The notes under the pieces were generated by a model. The model had not been told where the DNA came from. It did no database searches and worked only from the letters and a program-made list of their open reading frames with translations. Made by a program: the position numbers and the translations under genes. A stretch of DNA of 64,000 nucleotides from Allobosea lupini (GTDB lineage Bacteria > Pseudomonadota > Alphaproteobacteria > Rhizobiales > Beijerinckiaceae): positions 372,001-436,000 of the forward strand of contig NZ_FOAN01000005.1 in NCBI RefSeq assembly GCF_900109525.1, read 5' to 3'. Positions 57,593 through 64,000 of the stretch are shown one piece after another (the stretch's first letter is position 1; the number at the start of each line of letters is the position of its first letter).

Positions 57593-58903
57593 ATGCAACC
57601 CGATTTGCTGATTCGCCAGGCCAATCTTCCCGAGGGCGGTGCACCGGTCGACATCGCCATTGCGGATGGGACTATCGTAGAGATCGCGCAGCGCATCACG
57701 ATCGAGGCACGCGAGACCATCGATGCGACCGACCGGCTGGTCAGCCCACCCTTCGTCGACCCGCATTTCCATATGGATGCGACGCTTTCGCTCGGCCTGC
57801 CGCGGCTGAACCGCTCGGGCACGTTGCTGGAAGGCATCGCGCTGTGGGGCGAGCTCAAACCGCTGCTGACCCATGAAGCTGTGATCGAGCGTGCCTTACG
57901 CTATTGCGACCTCGCAGCGTCGCAGGGGCTGCTGGCCATCCGCAGCCATGTCGACATCTGCGACGATCGGCTGCTGGCCGTCGAGGCGTTGCTGGAGGTG
58001 AAGAAGCGCATAGCGCCCTATATCTCGCTGCAGCTCGTCGCCTTCCCGCAGGATGGCTATCTGCGCAGCCCCGGCGCCGTCGACAATCTGAAACGCGCGC
58101 TCGATCTCGGCGTCGACATCGTCGGCGGCATCCCGCATTTCGAGCGCAGCATGGCCGATGGCGCAGAATCCGTGCGCCAGCTTTGCCGCATCGCCGCCGA
58201 GCGCGGCCTGCCTGTCGACATGCATTGCGATGAGACTGACGATCCGATGTCGCGCCATGTCGAGACGCTTGTGCAGGAGACGTTGCGCCATGGCTTGCAG
58301 GGTCGCGTCGCCGGCTCGCACCTGACCTCGATGCACTCGATGGACAACTACTACGTCTCGAAACTGATCCCGCTGATCGCAGAGGCGAAGCTTCACGCCA
58401 TCGCCAACCCGCTTATCAACATCTGCATCCAGGGCCGGCACGACACCTACCCCAAACGCCGAGGTCTCACACGCGTACCCGAATTGATGGCGGCCGGCGT
58501 CAACGTCGCCTTCGGCATGGATTGCGTGATGGACCCCTGGTACTCCCTCGGCGCGGCCGACCCGCTCGATGCCGCCCATATGGCCGTGCATGTCGGGCAG
58601 ATGACCTCACTGGCCGCGATGAAGCAATGCTTCGACGCGGTAACGGTCAATGCCGCCGCCGCGATGGGGTTGGCGGATTACGGTATCGCCGTCGGCAAGC
58701 CGGCCGATCTCGTGGTGCTCGATGCGCGCGATCCGATCGAGGCCATTCGCCTGCGACCGCCACGGCTTGCAGTCCTCAAGGGCGGGCGAGTGATCGCGAA
58801 GGCCAAGCCACGCGAGAGCATGCTCGAAATCGCGGGCCGGCCGAGCAGTGTAGCGGCAGCCCACTACGCGCCGCGTCCCCCGAAGGGTGGAGCTGTGGCG
58901 TGA
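57593..58903 (+). CDS. codA: Cytosine deaminase-like amidohydrolase
   Basis: A 436-residue CodA-family metallo-hydrolase. Metal and catalytic residues align with E. coli CodA at a constant offset of three: His58 and His60 (PHFHMD), Gln153 (AFPQDG), His211 and Glu214 (MHCDETDD), His243 (GSHLTSMHS) and Asp310 (GMDCVMDPW). The residue after Asp310 is Cys311 where CodA has Asp314, a known specificity position; the preceding His is Met. It probably deaminates an imported pyrimidine or purine-like base to release ammonia, but perhaps not cytosine itself. Last gene of the sigma-54-promoted operon. Confidence 0.82.
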   Translation: MQPDLLIRQANLPEGGAPVDIAIADGTIVEIAQRITIEARETIDATDRLVSPPFVDPHFHMDATLSLGLPRLNRSGTLLEGIALWGELKPLLTHEAVIERALRYCDLAASQGLLAIRSHVDICDDRLLAVEALLEVKKRIAPYISLQLVAFPQDGYLRSPGAVDNLKRALDLGVDIVGGIPHFERSMADGAESVRQLCRIAAERGLPVDMHCDETDDPMSRHVETLVQETLRHGLQGRVAGSHLTSMHSMDNYYVSKLIPLIAEAKLHAIANPLINICIQGRHDTYPKRRGLTRVPELMAAGVNVAFGMDCVMDPWYSLGAADPLDAAHMAVHVGQMTSLAAMKQCFDAVTVNAAAAMGLADYGIAVGKPADLVVLDARDPIEAIRLRPPRLAVLKGGRVIAKAKPRESMLEIAGRPSSVAAAHYAPRPPKGGAVA

Positions 58904-59171
58904 GCCCTCATTGCCGTGCGCGGACGAAGGCGCGGAGCAGCACTTTGACAGGATTTGCCGCATCGACAGGTCGAACATATTGCCGCACCGACCAGCGCTG
59001 CCGCAGTGCAACAGAACCCTTGCCAACTGAGAGCCGTCCACACATCGCGCGAAGTGGATGAAGCCAGGCCGACCAAGAGGCAAGCGCCTTAGGAGAGCCG
59101 GACCTTCCGCATGAAATACGGGCGAGAACTCACCGGAGAATCGCCGAAACGTTCGCGCTCGATACTCGCAA
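58904..59171. other. Intergenic stretch between convergent genes
   Basis: The deaminase gene and hyuB converge here. No supported gene, clear terminator or repeat was seen. Confidence 0.35.
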
Positions 59172-60833
59172 TCAGCAGGCGTAGCGACAGAGCCGGTCGT
59201 GGTCGACCGCTGACGGGATTCGCTCCTCCACCGCGCCATAGCCGCCACCGCCGGAGGTTTCCAGCCGGATGATGTCGCCCTTTACCAGCGGCAGATTGTT
59301 GATCTTGGAGCCGAGCGCCTGCCGCTCGCCGTCGCGGATGAGGTAGAGATGTCCCTCGCGGCCGGGCTCGCCGCCTTCCAGCCCATAGGGCCTGAACTTG
59401 AAGCGTTCCAGATTGGCGGTAAACACCGCCGCAGGACTGTCGACGCGCCATTCGCGGAACAGGCCGAGCCCGCCGCGCTGGCGTCCGGCGCCGCCCGAGC
59501 CGTCGATCAGCCCGTAAGCGGTGATCGTCAAAGGCACGTCGGCCTCGATCATCTCGATCGGGATCGAGGCGTTGTTGTGCATGCCGTAGGAATAGGCGTT
59601 GAGCCCGTCCTGGTCGTCGTAGGCGCCGGTGCCGCCGATCTCGATCTCGACAAGTACGCCGCGCTCGCCCTGCTCGCCGATGGTCTGGAAGGAGCAGACA
59701 TAGGAGACGCCGTAGTAGGCCGCCGGCACGCGGCCGGGCACCGCCTGATGCAGTGCGCCGAACATTGTGGTGGCGAGTCGGTGCCCGACCGCGACCCGGT
59801 TCGCCACCGGAGCAGGATGACGCGGATTGACGATCAGCCCTTCCGGCACGATCAGCGAGACCGGCCGGTAGCAGCCGGCATTGGCAGGGATCTCCTTGTC
59901 GGCGATCGCCATCACCGCATAGTAGACCGCCGAGCCGGAAGAGGCGACGGTGGCGTTGATCGGCCCCGACGCCTGCTTGCCGCAGCCGGAGAGGTCGACG
60001 ACCATCTCCTCGCCCTTGACCTCGATTTGCGCATGGATGCGGATCGGATCGGGCAGGATGCCGTCGTCGTCGAGGAAATCCTCGAAGGAATAGCGCCCGT
60101 CGGGAATCCGCCCGATCATCGCGCGCATCGCCCGCTCGGAGCCGTCGAGCAGCAGCGTGCAGGCCTCGACGATGGTATCGGCGCCGAAACGCGTCGCGAG
60201 ACGCTGCATCGTGCCGTGGCCGACGGCGAGCGAGGCAAGTTGTGCCTGCAGATCGCCCAGCAGCATGTCGGGCCGGCGCACGTTCTGCAGCATCATCGCC
60301 AGGACGTCGTCGTTCATCACGCCGCCGCGCAAGAGCTTCAGCGGCGGGATGCGCAGGCCCTCCTGGAAAATCTCGGTGGCACTCGCGGCATAGGAGCCTG
60401 CCGCCATGCCGCCCATGTCGAGATGGTGGCAGAGCGTGCCGACGATCGCGATGCGCTGCCCCTCGGCATAGACGGGTCGGTAGGCGAGGATGTCGGGGAT
60501 GTGCTGACCGCCGCAATAGGGGTCGTTGGTGATGACGACGTCGCCCTCCTGCCATTGGTCGAGCGGCAGGAAGTCGCGGACGATGGTGATCAGGCCAGCG
60601 CTCATGGAGTTGAGGTGGCCCGGAATGCGGGCCGACTGCGCGACATTGTAGCCGTCCCGGTCGAAAACGGCGGTCGAATAGTCGAGCATCTCGCGCACGA
60701 TAGTCGAGCGGCTGGTGCGCCAGACCGTGACGTCCATCTCATTGGCGGTGGCTGTGAAGGCGTTGCGTAGCACTTCGAGCGTGACGGGGCCGAGATCGGT
60801 CTTCGCTGCTGCGGTTCTTGTCATGGCGGTCAT
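59172..60833 (-). CDS. hyuB: Hydantoinase B/oxoprolinase family protein
   Basis: A 553-residue HyuB subunit: DPVTLEVLRNAF-like start (VTLEVLRNAFTATANEMDVT), DVVITNDPYCGGQHIPD, GHLNSMSAG, VDLSGCGKQASGPINATV and a C-terminal ETSGGGGYG. With HyuA it forms an ATP-dependent hydrolase of cyclic amides such as N-methylhydantoin, oxoproline or acetone-carboxylase-like substrates; the exact one is not readable. It starts 12 bp after hyuA. Confidence 0.88.
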   Translation of the reverse strand: MTAMTRTAAAKTDLGPVTLEVLRNAFTATANEMDVTVWRTSRSTIVREMLDYSTAVFDRDGYNVAQSARIPGHLNSMSAGLITIVRDFLPLDQWQEGDVVITNDPYCGGQHIPDILAYRPVYAEGQRIAIVGTLCHHLDMGGMAAGSYAASATEIFQEGLRIPPLKLLRGGVMNDDVLAMMLQNVRRPDMLLGDLQAQLASLAVGHGTMQRLATRFGADTIVEACTLLLDGSERAMRAMIGRIPDGRYSFEDFLDDDGILPDPIRIHAQIEVKGEEMVVDLSGCGKQASGPINATVASSGSAVYYAVMAIADKEIPANAGCYRPVSLIVPEGLIVNPRHPAPVANRVAVGHRLATTMFGALHQAVPGRVPAAYYGVSYVCSFQTIGEQGERGVLVEIEIGGTGAYDDQDGLNAYSYGMHNNASIPIEMIEADVPLTITAYGLIDGSGGAGRQRGGLGLFREWRVDSPAAVFTANLERFKFRPYGLEGGEPGREGHLYLIRDGERQALGSKINNLPLVKGDIIRLETSGGGGYGAVEERIPSAVDHDRLCRYAC

Positions 60834-60845
60834 GGTTCGTCTCGC

Positions 60846-62897
60846 TCAAATCTTGCGGGCGATAAGCGCGCCCATCGGGCCGGGCGCGCAGGCCCAGCCT
60901 GCGGTGAGCAGGATCGTGGTGTATTCCTCCTCGACGAGCGCCGGCCCGGCGATCTCGCCAGCGAGCGCCGGGCGCCGATAGACCGGCACCTCCGCGAAGG
61001 CGCCGTCGAGCAGGACGGGCCGCGATTCCATCGGCTCGCTCTTGCCACCCGCCGACGTCGCCGCGGCCGTCGCGGTGCCGGTCGACAGCACGCCGACCGC
61101 CGCGAGCCGCAGCGCCACCAGCTCCACCGCCGCCTTCGGATCGGAATAGGAGAAGCGCTGGGCGTGGCCGGCGTGGAAATCGGCAACGACGCGGGCAAGC
61201 GCCTCCGGCGTCGCGCTCGCCTCGGTCCAGGGCACCACCAGCTCCGAGGCTTGGCCGCGATAGCGCAAATCGGCCGAGACGAGGTAGCGCCGGCTGGAAG
61301 CCGGCACGCCGTCCTCGTCCAGCAGCGCAGCGCCCTGCGCCATCAGCTCCGCGAGCATCGTCCTGACATGCGGCAGGTTGGCATCGGTCGTCGGCATCAC
61401 CCTGCTGCGGGCGAGATCGTGGACGATGTCGGAATGCAGGATGCCATAGGCCGAGAAGGTCGAGGCGTCGGCAGGGAAGATCACCTCCGACACGCCGAGT
61501 TCCTCCGCGACGGGGATGGCGTGAAGTCCGCCCGCCCCACCGAAGGAGACGAGGCTGAAGTCGCGCGGGTCGAGGCCCTTCTCGAACAGGCTCAAGCGCG
61601 CGGCGGCGGCGAGGCTCGTATTGGTCACGGTCATCATGCCGTCGACCGCTGCCTCCATGGACAAACCCAGCGGCGCGCCGACTTTTCCGAGGATGGCCGC
61701 GCGCGAGGCGTCGAGATCGAGCTTCATCGCGCCGCCGAGAAAATAGCGCGGGTCGAGCCGGCCCATGACCAGATTGGCGTCGGTGACGGTCGGCTCGGTG
61801 CCGCCGCGCCCGTAGCAGACCGGCCCCGGCCGCGAGCCGGCGCTGCGCGGGCCGACGCGCAGGCGCCTGGCCTCGTCGATCGAGGCGATCGAACCGCCGC
61901 CCGAGCCGATGGTGCGGATCTCGATCATCGGCAGGCGCACCGGCAGTTCGTCGATCTCGCCCTGGGTCATCTGCGTGACTGTTCCCTCGCGCACCACGCA
62001 GACGTCGAAGCTGGTCCCGCCCATGTCGACGCCGAGCAGGTTCGGTCGCGCCAGCGCCTGCGCCATGCGCAGAGTCGCGAGCGCTCCTCCCGACGGACCG
62101 GAGAGCAGTAGCCGCGCCGGCTGGCGCTTCGCCACCTCGGCGCTGCAGACGCCGCCATTGGACTGGACGAGCAGCAATCGCGCCGCGACGCCGGCCTCGG
62201 CCAGGCGCGTCCCCAACCGGTCGAGATAGGTGCCGACTACGGGCAGCAGCAGGGCGTTGAGAACGGTTGTCGAGGTCCGCTCGAATTCCCGGATCTCGGG
62301 GCTGATATCGGATGAGAGCGAGATCGGGATGTCGGGAAAGCGCTGGCCCAGCCATTCGGCCAGCGCCTTCTCGTGCCGGTCGCTGCGATAGGCGTTGAGC
62401 AGCGAAACGGCGATGGCGCCGGGGGCAGCTGCCGCGATCTTCTCCGCCAGCGGCTCCAGCGCCGCAACATCGAGCGGCGTCTCGACGCTGCCATCGGCGC
62501 GCATGCGCTCGACGACGCCGAAGCGCCGTTCGCGGCCGACCAGCGGAGCCTGCCGCTTCTGGCGGGCGCTGTAGATGTCGCGGCGATTGTGTCGGCCGAT
62601 CTCCAGCACGTCCTCGAAACCGGCCGTGGTCAGCAGAACGCCCTTCGCCAGCTTGCGCTCCAGCACCGCATTGGTCGCGATCGTGGTGCCGTGCAGGAGG
62701 ATCCGGATATCGGCCAGCGCGAAACCGTAGCGCTCCCCGGCCTCGCGCAGGCCCGTCAGCAGGCCGATCGAGGGATCCTCGGGCGTGGTCGGGGTCTTGA
62801 GGCTGGAGAGGCCTTGGGTCTTTTCGTTCAGGATCTGGAGATCGGTGAAGGTGCCGCCGATGTCGATGCCGATGCGGATGAAAGGAACGGAAGTCAC
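60846..62897 (-). CDS. hyuA: Hydantoinase A/oxoprolinase family protein
   Basis: A 683-residue HyuA subunit with the two ATP-binding segments GIDIGGTFTDLQI (N-terminus) and NLLGVDMGGTSFDVCVV (near residue 290), and LLLSGPSGGALA, GSGGGSIA and RPGPVCYGRGGTEPTVTDAN between and after. Supplies the ATPase half of the HyuAB enzyme. It follows the TRAP permease gene by 52 bp, suggesting an importer-plus-enzyme operon. Confidence 0.9.
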   Translation of the reverse strand: MTSVPFIRIGIDIGGTFTDLQILNEKTQGLSSLKTPTTPEDPSIGLLTGLREAGERYGFALADIRILLHGTTIATNAVLERKLAKGVLLTTAGFEDVLEIGRHNRRDIYSARQKRQAPLVGRERRFGVVERMRADGSVETPLDVAALEPLAEKIAAAAPGAIAVSLLNAYRSDRHEKALAEWLGQRFPDIPISLSSDISPEIREFERTSTTVLNALLLPVVGTYLDRLGTRLAEAGVAARLLLVQSNGGVCSAEVAKRQPARLLLSGPSGGALATLRMAQALARPNLLGVDMGGTSFDVCVVREGTVTQMTQGEIDELPVRLPMIEIRTIGSGGGSIASIDEARRLRVGPRSAGSRPGPVCYGRGGTEPTVTDANLVMGRLDPRYFLGGAMKLDLDASRAAILGKVGAPLGLSMEAAVDGMMTVTNTSLAAAARLSLFEKGLDPRDFSLVSFGGAGGLHAIPVAEELGVSEVIFPADASTFSAYGILHSDIVHDLARSRVMPTTDANLPHVRTMLAELMAQGAALLDEDGVPASSRRYLVSADLRYRGQASELVVPWTEASATPEALARVVADFHAGHAQRFSYSDPKAAVELVALRLAAVGVLSTGTATAAATSAGGKSEPMESRPVLLDGAFAEVPVYRRPALAGEIAGPALVEEEYTTILLTAGWACAPGPMGALIARKI

Positions 62898-62949
62898 GAA
62901 AGCTCCGGTCGTCGTCTCGAAGGTAGGAAATGTGATGAAGTTCGCGGGC

Positions 62950-64000
62950 TCAGCGCATCAGGGCCGGCAGCCACAGTGCCGTCTCCGGCCAGAGCAGCAG
63001 CACGCCGACCGCCAGGAGATAGGCGAAGAGGAAGGGCATCACGCCGGCGAAGACGTCGGTGATCGGCCCGCCTTTGGGTCGCATGCCCTGGAGGACATAC
63101 ATCACAGTGCCGTCCGGCGGGCTGATCTGCGCGATCTCGACCAGCATGGTGACGATCACGCCGAACCAGATCGGATCGTAGCCGAGCCCAACGACGATCG
63201 GGAAAACCACCGGCACCGTCGTGATGATCATGGAGAAGCCTTCCATGAAGGTGCCGAGCGCGAAATACATGCCGATGATCGCGAGCATGATCGCCCAGGG
63301 CGGGATCGGCAGATGCGCGATCATCTCCGCCACGGCCTGCGGCACGTTGATCAGCGTCAGCACGTAGTTGAGCAAATAGGCGCCCATGATGATGAGGCCG
63401 AGCAGCGCCGTGTTGCGCGCCGTCGTCAGGGCCGAGGCGTGCAGCATGGCGAGGGAGAAGCGACGCTCGATCACCGCGAAGAGGGCGGACCCGACGACGC
63501 CGAGCGCGGCGGCCTCCGTGGGCGTGGCGAAACCGACATAGATCGAGCCGAGCACGAGCACGATCAGGACGAGCGTCGGCACGAGATCCCACAGCGCCCT
63601 GATCTTGGTCATCAACGGGACCGGCGGAGGCTTCTCCATCGGATGGCGCAGGCCATGCGCCACGATGATCGCAATGAAGAAGGCCGTGACGATGACACTG
63701 GGAATGATCGCAGCGATATAGAGCGCGCCGACAGACGTCTCGGTGATCAGGCCGTAGACGATGAAGGTGATGCCCGGCGGAATCAGATTGCCCATGGCGC
63801 CGCCGGCGGCGAGCGAACCCAGCACCATGCGCTGGTTGTATTTCGTGCCCTCGAAATAGGGCAGCGCGACCGATCCCATCGTCGCGGCGGTGGCGACCGA
63901 CGAGCCGGAGATCGCGGAGAATAGCGCGCAGGAGGCGATGTTGGTGTGTAGCAGCCCGCCCGGCATCCGGTTCAGCCAGACGTTGAGCGCCTTGTAGAGG
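62950..64000 (-). CDS. dctM: TRAP transporter large permease DctM (partial)
   Basis: The C-terminal 350 residues of a DctM-type permease; the gene runs off the right edge. Landmarks: ALFSAISGSSVATAATMGSV, NLIPPGITFIVYGLITETS, GFATPTEAAALGVVGSALF and QISPPDGTVMYVLQGM, with many hydrophobic helices. TRAP systems import organic acids and related compounds using an ion gradient; DctP and DctQ partners must lie outside the window. It precedes hyuA and hyuB on the same strand, so it may import their substrate. Confidence 0.9.
   Translation of the reverse strand, partial: LYKALNVWLNRMPGGLLHTNIASCALFSAISGSSVATAATMGSVALPYFEGTKYNQRMVLGSLAAGGAMGNLIPPGITFIVYGLITETSVGALYIAAIIPSVIVTAFFIAIIVAHGLRHPMEKPPPVPLMTKIRALWDLVPTLVLIVLVLGSIYVGFATPTEAAALGVVGSALFAVIERRFSLAMLHASALTTARNTALLGLIIMGAYLLNYVLTLINVPQAVAEMIAHLPIPPWAIMLAIIGMYFALGTFMEGFSMIITTVPVVFPIVVGLGYDPIWFGVIVTMLVEIAQISPPDGTVMYVLQGMRPKGGPITDVFAGVMPFLFAYLLAVGVLLLWPETALWLPALMR

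Overview
The window is high-GC DNA that reads as an alphaproteobacterial chromosome, most likely Hyphomicrobiales (Rhizobiales), perhaps a Bosea- or Bradyrhizobium-like soil or plant-associated bacterium. Family-level clues are the groESL operon behind a degenerate CIRCE element, a ROSE-type RNA thermometer before hsp20, a usg gene, a fructose (frc) transporter with a ROK regulator, and many ABC importers. The genus is inference. I saw no tRNA, rRNA, CRISPR array, intact insertion sequence or prophage.

Layout. 1-3.3 kb: partial MFS exporter, a broken GntR regulator, an RmlD-like reductase, a decayed Gfo/Idh/MocA oxidoreductase and a small unknown gene. 3.5-12.8 kb: one minus-strand operon with enoyl-CoA hydratase, livG, livH, livM, binding protein, livF, acyl-CoA ligase, thiolase and a TetR regulator. 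It looks like an acid uptake, CoA activation and beta-oxidation unit with a 16-bp palindrome at its head. 13-19.5 kb: a LacI-controlled sugar ABC operon ending in a GH63-like hydrolase. 19.5-22 kb: a phosphotriesterase remnant, then a TetR gene divergent from a class III aminotransferase. 22-31.5 kb: divergent frcBCA and frcR-fucU-frcK-zwf-edd, linking fructose import to the Entner-Doudoroff route, with a 22-bp perfect inverted repeat between them. 31.6-39.9 kb: a LacI regulator with two operators, an ABC sugar importer and a GH127 beta-L-arabinofuranosidase. 39.9-46.5 kb: stress block with a deleted hsp20, an intact ROSE-controlled hsp20, small genes, usg, groES, groEL and htpG. 46.9-52.9 kb: a PAS/sigma-54 activator divergent from a cyanate-type ABC importer plus cyanase, with a matching sigma-54 promoter and iterated palindromes. 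53-58.9 kb: a BMP-type nucleobase/nucleoside importer plus a CodA-like deaminase behind a consensus sigma-54 promoter. 59.2-64 kb: minus-strand TRAP permease, hyuA and hyuB.

The genes group into scavenging modules: three or four carbon modules (acids, glycosides, fructose, arabinofuranosides) and a run of nitrogen modules (cyanate, pyrimidine/purine-like bases, hydantoin/oxoproline-like amides). Two of the nitrogen modules carry sigma-54 promoters. Between the operons lie several gene fragments (GntR, two Gfo/Idh pieces, phosphotriesterase, hsp20, alpha/beta hydrolase, DUF1348-like), so this is a region where accessory operons are gained and neighbours decay. I did not find a convincing new defence or mobile system. 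The most novel signals are regulatory: the cyanate sigma-54 circuit, the frc palindrome, the sigma-54-driven nucleobase operon, and the unusual N-terminus of the cyanate-type binding protein.
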